DNA of 64,000 nt from DATARR01 sp034666985 (GTDB lineage: Bacteria; Acidobacteriota; Thermoanaerobaculia; Multivoradales; UBA5704), in NCBI GenBank assembly GCA_034666985.1, contig JAXDKS010000010.1, positions 114,842 to 178,841 of the forward strand, given 5' to 3'. Shown here in pieces: positions 16,715 through 23,857 of the stretch. A program made the translations under genes and the position numbers. The first letter of the stretch is position 1. Every line of letters begins with the position of its first letter. Under the pieces are notes generated by a model. The model saw only the letters and a list, made by a program, of their open reading frames with translations, had not been told where the DNA came from and ran no database searches.

Positions 16715-17200
16715 TCACCGCTCGAGGATCCGGGCTCCGAGGATCTGGCCCACGTGTCTCTGGGCCGTCGGTCCGCAGGCCTCGACGAGCAAGGCCATGC
16801 TCCAGGGGTTGCGGGTGAGATAGGAGACGAAGTGGCCACCGAGCACGGCGTCGGTGTTGAAGGCCAGGAGGCTGCCCGCCGGCTGGCCCTCCTGCTCCAG
16901 CTCGAAGCCGTGGGCGGTCGGCGTGGTCCGCAGGTTGAAGAACCGGCTTCGCCCCACCGCGGGCCAGATGGCCTGGAAGAGCAGGGCCGTCTCCCGATGA
17001 CGGAAAAGCGCCTGCGGCAGGTCGCCCCTCTCGGCGCTCTCCCAGGACCGGAAGAGAGCCAGCATCCCCCTCTGCTCGACCAGCGAGAAGGGGCCTGCCG
17101 TGTCTGCTTCGAACGACGTCGAAGGCTCGTCGTGCTGCTTCACCGCGTTCAGATAATCGTCGCTGAAGGCATTGAGGGGCTCGGCTTGCCGCGTGCTCAT
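16715..17200 (-). CDS. Hypothetical protein
   Basis: A 161-residue soluble-looking protein starting M-S-T-R-Q-A-E-P, with no signal peptide and no family I recognise. The centre reads R-G-M-L-A-L-F-R-S-W-E-S-A-E-R-G-D-L-P and L-L-F-Q-A-I-W-P-A. A TTGACA box stands upstream on the same strand (17323-17328). It is divergent from the XRE gene at 17387 and followed by the palindromic array. Composition is normal, so it is probably a real gene. Confidence 0.6.
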   Translation of the reverse strand: MSTRQAEPLNAFSDDYLNAVKQHDEPSTSFEADTAGPFSLVEQRGMLALFRSWESAERGDLPQALFRHRETALLFQAIWPAVGRSRFFNLRTTPTAHGFELEQEGQPAGSLLAFNTDAVLGGHFVSYLTRNPWSMALLVEACGPTAQRHVGQILGARILER

Positions 17201-17299
17201 GGTCTCTTCCTCCCGAGTGCGGAGTTCCCGAGCGGCGCAATAGGCGTCGCTGGACAGCCGGTGGAAATCGCGTGAACGCGAGAAATCCCGGCGGCCGTA

Positions 17300-17330
17300 G
17301 TTTTAGGCTACTAGTTCCCATTTGTCAACA
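17300..17330 (-). promoter_or_regulatory. Putative sigma-70 promoter for the hypothetical gene at 16715-17200
   Basis: On the minus strand TTGACA (17323-17328) is followed after 17 bases by TAAAAC (17300-17305). The -35 lies in TGTTGACAAAT, an 11-mer found again at 20096-20106. Confidence 0.5.
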
Positions 17331-17363
17331 CCATTCTTGGGCTGGTTTCTTGTAAGCGAGTAG

Positions 17364-17373
17364 ACACCGGTGT
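17364..17373. promoter_or_regulatory. Palindrome ACACCGGTGT, candidate operator of the XRE gene
   Basis: A perfect 10-bp palindrome that abuts a -10-like TACCAT (17373-17378) just before the start of the XRE regulator at 17387. Autorepression is inferred. Confidence 0.45.
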
Positions 17374-17386
17374 ACCATAGGGGGCC

Positions 17387-17767
17387 ATGGACCCAGAGAC
17401 TGACCGACTCATCAATCTTTTGAAGGTATGCCTCAAGATCCTCGGCATCACGAACCGGGAGGTCGCGCGCCGGCTGGAGATGAGCCCGAGCTACATCAGC
17501 AAGCTGCTCTCGGGCGCCAGCGAGCTCCGGCTCGACCACGTGATCCGCATCTGTCATGCGGCCGGCGTCGAGCCGTCGGAGTTCTTCTCCCTGGCCTACC
17601 CGCGGCAGACCACGGGGAGTGGATCGCTCGCCGCGTCCAGGCTACGCGATCTGCTGCAGACGGTGCAGCCCCCTCCGCCGCCGGCCAAGCCGACCTTCAC
17701 CGAGGAGCAGATCCAGGAGATGTTGAAGGCGACTCTGGAGAGGATGCTGGACCGGCGCACCGGCTAG
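17387..17767 (+). CDS. XRE-family transcriptional regulator
   Basis: A 126-residue protein with an N-terminal Cro/CI HTH (N-R-E-V-A-R-R-L-E-M-S-P-S-Y-I-S-K-L-L-S-G) at about residues 20-45. A Pro-rich linker (P-P-P-P-P) and a C-terminal helix follow. A palindrome and TACCAT box stand directly upstream, suggesting autoregulation. The gene converges on the zinc-finger/TPR gene with a 4-bp overlap of their 3' ends. It is likely the local regulator of that gene or of the divergent gene at 16715. Confidence 0.82.
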   Translation: MDPETDRLINLLKVCLKILGITNREVARRLEMSPSYISKLLSGASELRLDHVIRICHAAGVEPSEFFSLAYPRQTTGSGSLAASRLRDLLQTVQPPPPPAKPTFTEEQIQEMLKATLERMLDRRTG

Positions 17768-19170
17768 CCCAGCGAACCGTTCGGGTCTCGTTCCGCCCGG
17801 CACAGGGAGTCGATGACCTGCTGGAGCAGGGCGAGGGTCAGGCGGCGCGTCTCGGCTGCTTTCCGGAGCACCAGGAGCGAGGCGATCGTCTCCCGCTGGA
17901 TGCCCAGGGAGAGGAAGGTCCCGGTGCATTCCACGGCCAGCTCGGCGGAGTCCTCGAGGCGGTTGCGCCGCAGCAGGACCGCAGCCAGCTCCAGCCCGGC
18001 CAGAGCGGACTTGTACGATAGACCAGTCTCCTCGAAGCCCTGCTTCACCTGCCGCAGGGCGCGCTCGGCGTTGTCGAGCTGCTCTAGAGCAACGAAGATC
18101 TGGCCTTCCAGCCAGCGGACCTTCAACTCGTTGACCCGGCCGCCCACGCCAGGGTTGAGCTGCCTCAAGTCCCAGAGTGCGCGACGGGCTTCCTGGAAAC
18201 GACCGCAATCAACGAGGAACCGAGCTTGGGACTGCGCGGCGGAAAAGACGAGCCCGGGATCGCGGTGCCTATCGACAAAAGACAATCCCAACTCGATGAC
18301 GCGGACCGCCTCTTCAGCGTTGCCTTGGTACCCGATGAAGAGGCCCTTCATGATGAGCGCGCGGCCGGCGAGGTGCTTGTCGCCCAGTCGCAGGTACATG
18401 TCGACGACGACGTCCTGAGTGGTGCACGCCAGATCGAACCTGCGGCGGGCTGCAAAGAGAGAGGCTTGAACCGTCAGGAAGCGTGGTTCGAGAGAGGTCC
18501 TGTCCTCGCCGAGGAGCAACGCGGCTCGGCCCAGCGCGTCGGTGGCGCGGTCCAACTCGTCGGCCACGCGATAGGCGTTCCCCAGCTCTATCAAGGCGCG
18601 GCAGAGGAGTACTGCGCGCTCCCTGGCGCTCAGCTCGTTCTCGCTCAGCCGTTCCGCCAGGAGCGTCGCGGTGTGCGCGAGCTGCACCATCTGGTCCGGG
18701 TCTTCGTAGCGGAGGGCCCAGCTTCGCTCCAGCAGGGCCTCGCAGAGGGGAGGCCCCTGGAGGTCGGGTGGCGCGTCGTAGAGCCCTTCCAGCCCCCTCT
18801 CGGTGAGCAGGTCGAGGGCCTCCCGCTTCTGCTCTTCCGCGGTCTTGGCTTTGGGCAGGGCAGGGCCGAGCCCGCGAACGGAGGCGATCGCCCGCTCCAC
18901 GGCTCCGTCGTAGACCTCTAACAGAGGAGGAGGTGGAACGGCGGAGTGGTCCACCTTGACGGAGAGCAGTGGAAGATACGGCGCGATCTCGGCCCCGCAC
19001 TGTCCGCAGCCGCCAATGAGGTGGGAAATGAAGGCATGACGGCGCTTGGCGGGGAGGCGGCCGCACATGAGCCTTCTCAGCTCCTCCGGAGTCAGATGGT
19101 CGTCCAAGATTTGGTCTCCTTGCCTGCGAATTCTCTCACAAGGTGGCCTCCGGTTTCTACTTATGAGCAT
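17764..19170 (-). CDS. Zinc-finger-like/TPR-repeat protein, paralogue of the gene at 61142
   Basis: A 468-residue protein. The N-terminal 70 residues resemble an anti-sigma zinc-finger segment: H-L-T-P-E-E-L-R-R-L, then H-A-F-I-S-H-L-I-G-G-C-G-Q-C-G (an H-x-x-x-C-x-x-C pattern). The rest is helical with TPR-like repeats (A-L-I-E-L-G-N-A-Y-R-V, A-L-I-M-K-G-L-F-I-G-Y-Q-G-N). The same architecture recurs at 61142-62386, but the sequences are well diverged. A sensor or scaffold role tied to gene regulation is a guess. The start codon is not fully certain; ATG near 19085 would remove 28 residues. Confidence 0.7.
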   Translation of the reverse strand: MLISRNRRPPCERIRRQGDQILDDHLTPEELRRLMCGRLPAKRRHAFISHLIGGCGQCGAEIAPYLPLLSVKVDHSAVPPPPLLEVYDGAVERAIASVRGLGPALPKAKTAEEQKREALDLLTERGLEGLYDAPPDLQGPPLCEALLERSWALRYEDPDQMVQLAHTATLLAERLSENELSARERAVLLCRALIELGNAYRVADELDRATDALGRAALLLGEDRTSLEPRFLTVQASLFAARRRFDLACTTQDVVVDMYLRLGDKHLAGRALIMKGLFIGYQGNAEEAVRVIELGLSFVDRHRDPGLVFSAAQSQARFLVDCGRFQEARRALWDLRQLNPGVGGRVNELKVRWLEGQIFVALEQLDNAERALRQVKQGFEETGLSYKSALAGLELAAVLLRRNRLEDSAELAVECTGTFLSLGIQRETIASLLVLRKAAETRRLTLALLQQVIDSLCRAERDPNGSLG

Positions 19171-19206
19171 CTCCTCTGTGGTTGCGAAACAACGAGGCTA
19201 GCCCCT

Positions 19207-19424
19207 ATAGGCGCTAACTTGCCTCAGAGCTCCCCCACCCAAGACCCTCATCACCCCGGCCCTCTTCTCCCGTCCCCTCCCAACCCCCCTCACCGGGAGA
19301 AGAGGGAGACCAGCAAGACCGCCCCAGCCGGGTCCCCCTCTCCCGGGGTGGGGGATGGGGTGGTCGGGAGAGGGGGTAGGGGTGAGGGCGGGTGGGGGAG
19401 CGCTGGAACTAAGTTAGCGCCTAT
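19207..19424. mobile_element. 218-bp MITE-like element with perfect 14-bp terminal inverted repeats
   Basis: ATAGGCGCTAACTT (19207-19220) is mirrored exactly by AAGTTAGCGCCTAT (19411-19424). Inside the ends GAGCTCCCCCACC faces GGTGGGGGAGC. The interior holds a copy of the window's REP-like repeat and no coding capacity. A clean target-site duplication was not found. The right end reaches into the 3' end of the gene at 19414. Confidence 0.65.
19244..19309 (+). repeat. REP-like palindromic repeat, copy A
   Basis: Contains CCCTCTTCTCCCG and, after about 21 bases, CGGGAGAAGAGGG, a 13-bp stem. Near-identical units lie at 34583-34650 (same orientation) and 55952-56020 (opposite). Confidence 0.8.
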
Positions 19425-19812
19425 GCTCAGCCCCTCTCCCCAAGGCCCAAGGGAGAGAGGAGGGGCTGGGTGATGAGGACCCCACCGGCGGCCACTTGAC
19501 GCCGTCCGGATTGATCGCGCTGCCCTCGTCCGCTGTGGCCAAAGGGGGAGCGGGGGCCGAGGTCGACGGAGTGGTCCGGCCATCGGGGTTGATAGCCGAT
19601 CCCTCCTTCTCCCACCGGGCCGTCGGCCGAGCAGGGGCGCCGCCTCCGGGAAACACCAGCTCCGCCAGCCAGCTCCAGGCCCGCTCCCAGGCGCCGGCCA
19701 GGGGGAGCCTTCCCTCCGAGAGGGAGGCCGCGCGCGCAGGGGTGGGCGCCGCCAGGAAGAGAGCCGCCACCAAGGCGATCGCGGCGATGACGATCCGATT
19801 TCGCTGAGACAT
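19414..19812 (-). CDS. Small secreted protein with duplicated E-G-S-A-I-N-P-D-G motif
   Basis: A 132-residue protein with a clear signal peptide (residues 1-28, ending A-R-A) and a low-complexity Pro/Ser-rich C-terminus. The 9-residue motif E-G-S-A-I-N-P-D-G occurs twice, about 26 residues apart. The last codons run into the terminal repeat of the MITE-like element, so the native C-terminus may have been replaced. No family is recognised; function unknown. Confidence 0.55.
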   Translation of the reverse strand: MSQRNRIVIAAIALVAALFLAAPTPARAASLSEGRLPLAGAWERAWSWLAELVFPGGGAPARPTARWEKEGSAINPDGRTTPSTSAPAPPLATADEGSAINPDGVKWPPVGSSSPSPSSLPWALGRGAEHRR

Positions 19813-20097
19813 CTAGACCTCCAAAACCCGCGGAGCCAGCCCGAAGCCAGCATGACCCCGGTCGCCCGCGAGCTTCCTCACCAGAGCAGTGCTCCCCGGA
19901 CTCGATATAGGGTCGGATTTCCCCATCAGAGGAAGTAATTCTCCCCATTTCACCGCCTGCGGTCGATTTTGCACAGGCAGTGTTTCCACCCAGGGATGCA
20001 TGACCTCAATTCCGACTTCGGAGAATTTAACCCCAGGATATCATATGTGTCAACAGGGAACCGCGGAGGAACCCGAAAAACCATCAAGAATTATGTG
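19813..20097. other. Intergenic stretch with little visible content
   Basis: Lower-GC sequence upstream of the divergent genes at 19812 and 20234. It holds GTGTCAACA at about 20046 and no convincing reading frame. Confidence 0.5.
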
Positions 20098-20126
20098 TTG
20101 ACAAATAGAGGACTATGATGGACTAT
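20098..20126 (+). promoter_or_regulatory. Putative sigma-70 promoter
   Basis: TTGACA (20098-20103) is followed after 17 bases by GACTAT (20121-20126). TATGAT at 20114 is too close to pair with it. It lies about 110 bases upstream of the gene at 20234, within the shared 11-mer TGTTGACAAAT. Confidence 0.5.
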
Positions 20127-20233
20127 CCGTCGTCAGCAGCGTGAATTCAGGGACAAGAAGTCTATCAGAGTGACAAAGAAATTGATCTTCCTGCGCCATG
20201 GAGGCGCCGGATGGTGAAGCAAGGAGGTTGTTC

Positions 20234-20596
20234 ATGAGTCAGCAGAACAGGAAGGACCAGCAGCTCGAAGCGGTGACGGCGGAGGGCGTCCGGAAGCTGC
20301 GCCGGCCGCCGCGTCCCAAGGGGTCGCTCAAGCCGGAGCGGGTCCAGGAGGAGCTGAAGACGATGCCGGCCTGGAGGCTGGCGCCGGACGGCAAGGCGAT
20401 CGGCCACACCCGCGAGCTCCTCCAGGCGGCGGGCGCCGCGAAGTTCGCCGGGTTCGTGGCCGACCTGGCCGCGGTGGACCATCAGCCCGTGCACCTCGGG
20501 ATCTCGGGCAACCGGGTGCTCCTCACCCTGCCGCACCGCAATGGCACCAGCGGCCTCACCGCGCCGGTGTTCGACTTCGCCCGTCAGCTCGGCTGA
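20234..20596 (+). CDS. Pterin-4a-carbinolamine dehydratase-like protein
   Basis: A 120-residue protein. The C-terminal 85 residues follow the PCD/DCoH layout: E-E-L-K-T-M-P-A-W-R-L-A-P-D-G-K-A-I, a helix, V-D-H-Q-P-V-H-L and L-L-T-L-P-H-R-N-G-T-S-G-L-T. The usual H-H-P catalytic motif is D-H-Q-P, so the second His is Gln and activity may be altered. ATG 20234 follows an excellent AAGGAGG. It is followed by the coiled-coil protein at 20640, probably as an operon. Confidence 0.6.
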   Translation: MSQQNRKDQQLEAVTAEGVRKLRRPPRPKGSLKPERVQEELKTMPAWRLAPDGKAIGHTRELLQAAGAAKFAGFVADLAAVDHQPVHLGISGNRVLLTLPHRNGTSGLTAPVFDFARQLG

Positions 20597-20639
20597 CGCC
20601 ACGCATCACGAACGACAAGGACCCTGAAAGGAGAGAACG

Positions 20640-21041
20640 ATGTCCAAGAACAGCATTGCCGACCAGATGGTCAATCACGAGAACCTCATCGTCACGGCGA
20701 AGGCCAGCGCGGCCGAGGTGCCGGGGATCACCGCCTACATCGCGCCGCTGGAAGAGGTGCTGGTGGACCTCAAGGATCTGAATCCCCGGCTGGAGACCCG
20801 CAAGGGGGTCAAGCAGCAGGAGATCCAGGAGCGCAAGGCCCTGCTGAAGAAGGCCAAGGACCTGGCCTCCCGCATCCGGGCCGCCCTCAAGGCCCACTTC
20901 GGGCTCGACAACGAACGGCTGGTCGAGTTCGGAGCGCGCCCCGTCCGGCCCCGTACGAAGTCCCAGACGAAGGCCCAGAAGAACGACAAGCCGGAGCCGG
21001 CGCTTCAGACGCCGACTCCGGCTCCCACCGCTAAACCGTAA
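20640..21041 (+). CDS. Hypothetical helical protein
   Basis: A 133-residue protein, mostly charged helix in residues 10-100 (D-L-N-P-R-L-E-T-R-K-G-V-K-Q-Q-E-I-Q), then a Lys/Pro/Thr-rich tail. A strong GGAGAG ribosome site precedes it. It lies 43 bases after the PCD-like gene. No known family. Confidence 0.65.
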   Translation: MSKNSIADQMVNHENLIVTAKASAAEVPGITAYIAPLEEVLVDLKDLNPRLETRKGVKQQEIQERKALLKKAKDLASRIRAALKAHFGLDNERLVEFGARPVRPRTKSQTKAQKNDKPEPALQTPTPAPTAKP

Positions 21042-21123
21042 CCGCTGATCGATGTTGCGAGGGGGGCGTGCGCCAACACGCCCTCCTCTTGTCCAGCATA
21101 GCAAGACCTCGAGCCCGTGACAA

Positions 21124-21717
21124 TCAGGCCCGCGACAAGCGGTTGAGGCTGGAGCGCAGCAGCTCGTGGAAGGCGGCGTCCGGACGCTCGCGCCGGACGT
21201 CGGCGACGGCGCGCTCGGCGAGGCTCGACTTGTAACCGAGGTTGACCAGGGCGGAGACGACGTCCTGGTCGGCGGCGGGGGCGACGGTGGTCTCGGGCAG
21301 CTCGGCCGCGAGCTCGCGCATCTTGTCCTTGAGCTCCAGGACCATGCGCTCGGCCGTCTTCTTCCCCACGCCGGGGATGGTGGCGAGACGGCCGACGTCG
21401 CCGCTGGCGATGGCGCCCAGAAGGTCGTCGGGCGCCATGCCGGAGAGGATCACCCGCGCCAGGCGGGGACCGATCCCGGAGACCGCGATCAGACGCTCGA
21501 AGAGGAGCTTCTCCCGCTCCGTCCAGAAGCCGAAGAGGGCGATGCCGTCCTCCCGCATGTGGGTGTGGATGAACAGGCGGATGGGCTCGTCGCGCCGCTT
21601 CTCGATCTCGTACCACGTCGAGAGGGGGACGTGGACCTCGTAGCCAACCCCCTGCACGTCCAGCAGCAGGCGCTCGGGGGTGGCCTTGAGGAGAAGGCCG
21701 TGGAGGTAGCCGATCAT
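21124..21717 (-). CDS. ruvA: Holliday junction DNA-binding protein RuvA
   Basis: A 197-residue protein of normal length: M-I-G-Y-L-H-G-L-L-L at the start, helix-hairpin-helix motifs V-S-G-I-G-P-R-L-A and I-P-G-V-G-K-K-T-A-E-R, and the C-terminal RuvB-binding domain A-L-V-N-L-G-Y. It targets RuvB (15198-16223) to Holliday junctions. It is separated from ruvB by unrelated genes. Confidence 0.97.
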   Translation of the reverse strand: MIGYLHGLLLKATPERLLLDVQGVGYEVHVPLSTWYEIEKRRDEPIRLFIHTHMREDGIALFGFWTEREKLLFERLIAVSGIGPRLARVILSGMAPDDLLGAIASGDVGRLATIPGVGKKTAERMVLELKDKMRELAAELPETTVAPAADQDVVSALVNLGYKSSLAERAVADVRRERPDAAFHELLRSSLNRLSRA

Positions 21718-21766
21718 GGTGGGGGATTGTAGCTGGGAGCGCCGGCGGGACGCTCCCAGGAAAGAC

Positions 21767-23719
21767 CTACGTCTGCTGCTGCGGCAGGTCGATGTTCAGG
21801 CTCTGCAGGAGCTGCCGGTCGTACTCGACTCCCAACTCGCGCTTGCGCTGCTCGACGAGGGAGCCTTCGAAGCGGTTCAGCTTCTCGCGCAGGAGGGTGG
21901 AGCGGGTCTGGTCGCGGTTGGCGGCGTATTGCTTGGGGTCCCAGCTCTTGCGGTCCGTCACCTGGAAGAGCAGGGCGCCCTGGGCATCGGCCACGGGGCC
22001 TCCCACGCCGCCGACGGGCAGCGCCAGGGCCGCCTTGGCGAGGTCGGGGTTGTAGCCGATGCCGGGCACCGTGCCGTCGCCGCCGAACTCGGTGGTCTCC
22101 TTCACCGGCACGCCGAAGACCGCGGCCACCTGGTCCAGCGTCTTGCCGGCGGCGAGCTCGCTGCGGGCGGCCTGGAGCTTCTGCATGGCGACCTGCTGCA
22201 GCTTCTGGCTCTCGACGGCCGCCTTCACCCGCGGCTCGACGTCCTTCAGCTCGGGCGCGCGGGGCGCCTGGACGTCCTTCAGATAGAGGATGGCCCAGCC
22301 CTGAGGGAGCTGGATGGCTTCCGAGACCTCGCCCTGCTTGAGGGCCACGGCCGCGGCGGTGAAGCTGGGATTGCGCCCGATGCCGGGGATGACGTCGGTG
22401 GCGCCGAACTTGCCGGTCTCGGCGAAGGTGGTGCCGGGGTTCTGCTGCGCGAAGGTCTTCAGCTCGTCGGCGCTGCGCGGCTTGTTCTTGGCCAGGCGGG
22501 CCGCCAGGTCCTTGGCCTTGGCGGCTGCCAGGGCCTGGGCCCGCTCGGCGGTGAGGCGGGCGCGGATCATCTCCTTGGCCTGCTCGAAGGGCTGCTGGCC
22601 GCCGGGCTGCTTGTCGAGGACCTGGATCAGGTGGTAGCCGAAGCTGGACTTGACGGGGCCCACCAGCTTGCCGGGCGCGGCGTTGAAGGCCGCGTCCTCG
22701 AACTCCTTGACCATGCGGTGGCGGCCGAAGTAGCCGACATCGCCGCCGTTGGTCTTGGAGGCCGTGTCGTCCGAGTATTCGGCAGCCACCTTGGCGAAGT
22801 CGGCGCCGCCGTCGATCTTCTTCTTCGCTTCCTGGACGCGCTGGAGCGCCTGGGCGTCGGTGCGCTGGTCGTTGACCATCACCAGGACGTGCCGGGCGTG
22901 GACCTGCTCCTCGTGCGAGAAATCGGCCTTGTGGGCGTCGTAGTAGCCCTGGAGGTCCGCGTCGGTCAGCTTCACCTGCCCGGCGGCGCTGGCGCCGTCG
23001 ACGAGGAGGTAGGCGACGTCGCGCTGCTCGGGCAGGCGGAATTCCTGCTGGTGCGCCTTGAAGTACGCCTGGAGCTCGGCCGGCGACGCCTGGACGTCCT
23101 GCGCGAAGCGGGCGCGGGGGACCTCCAGGTAGCGGATCTTGGCCTTCTCCACCGTGTCGCGGTAGGACTTCTGGATCTCGTCCTCGCTGACGTAGAGGTT
23201 GGCCGACAGGGCGTTGTTGAGCTTGTCGAGGAGCAGCTCTTCGCGCAGCTCGCGCTCGAAGTCGGGGACCGAGATCCGGCTGCCCTGGAGACGCTGGACG
23301 TACTCCTCCTGGCCGATGAAGTTGCCCTTCTCGTCCTTGAGGCCGGGGATCTCGAGGATCCGGTCGCGCAGCTCGGCGTCGGAGACGGTGAGCCCCAGAC
23401 GGCGCGCTTCGGCGAGCAGGATCTTCTGGCCGATGACCTGGTCGAGGGCGCGCAGCGGCAGCTTCATCTGCTTGGCCATCTCGGGGGTGAGCTGATCGCC
23501 GTAGACCTGGCGGTAGATGCCGTCCAGGTTCTGGTAGGCGCGCTGGAACTCCGTCATCGTCACCCGCTCGCTGCCCACGGTGGCGGCCACGTTGCCGCCC
23601 TGCTGGCCGTTGCGGAGGTTGCCGCCGAACTCCATGGCCAGCCCGCCCACGAAGATCGCGATGATCACCCAGAGGATCCAGGCGAGACTTTTGAGATTGT
23701 CACGAAACACCTTGAGCAT
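21767..23719 (-). CDS. PpiD/SurA-type peptidyl-prolyl isomerase
   Basis: A 650-residue inner-membrane-anchored foldase. There is one N-terminal membrane segment (residues about 12-30, L-A-W-I-L-W-V-I-I-A-I-F-V-G-G), then a SurA_N-like helical region. A parvulin domain near residues 265-370 (H-A-R-H-V-L-V-M, D-D-T-A-S-K-T-N-G-G-D-V-G-Y-F-G, G-Y-H-L-I-Q-V) is followed by a second degenerate parvulin-like region. It helps outer-membrane and secreted proteins fold as they leave the translocon. It is divergent from the FecR-domain gene. Confidence 0.88.
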   Translation of the reverse strand: MLKVFRDNLKSLAWILWVIIAIFVGGLAMEFGGNLRNGQQGGNVAATVGSERVTMTEFQRAYQNLDGIYRQVYGDQLTPEMAKQMKLPLRALDQVIGQKILLAEARRLGLTVSDAELRDRILEIPGLKDEKGNFIGQEEYVQRLQGSRISVPDFERELREELLLDKLNNALSANLYVSEDEIQKSYRDTVEKAKIRYLEVPRARFAQDVQASPAELQAYFKAHQQEFRLPEQRDVAYLLVDGASAAGQVKLTDADLQGYYDAHKADFSHEEQVHARHVLVMVNDQRTDAQALQRVQEAKKKIDGGADFAKVAAEYSDDTASKTNGGDVGYFGRHRMVKEFEDAAFNAAPGKLVGPVKSSFGYHLIQVLDKQPGGQQPFEQAKEMIRARLTAERAQALAAAKAKDLAARLAKNKPRSADELKTFAQQNPGTTFAETGKFGATDVIPGIGRNPSFTAAAVALKQGEVSEAIQLPQGWAILYLKDVQAPRAPELKDVEPRVKAAVESQKLQQVAMQKLQAARSELAAGKTLDQVAAVFGVPVKETTEFGGDGTVPGIGYNPDLAKAALALPVGGVGGPVADAQGALLFQVTDRKSWDPKQYAANRDQTRSTLLREKLNRFEGSLVEQRKRELGVEYDRQLLQSLNIDLPQQQT

Positions 23720-23857
23720 GAAAAAACTCCTTTCGCCCAGGAGGAACCCGACACTTTAGCAGCGCCGCGCCCGGCGCACAACCTTGACCGTCCTGGAACC
23801 GTCCGGGCGTCGAGATCTCATGATATATTTAGCTGTCTACATGAAAGGGAAGTAACC

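Noticed and set aside
19199..19436. Target-site duplication AGCCCCT around the MITE-like element
   Set aside because: The downstream copy is offset four bases from the terminal repeat, so it is not a clean duplication.
21716..23857. Rightward frame opposite ppiD joined to the FecR-domain gene
   Set aside because: The first 714 codons are antisense to a well-supported foldase gene and lack any motif; the real gene starts at GTG 23858.
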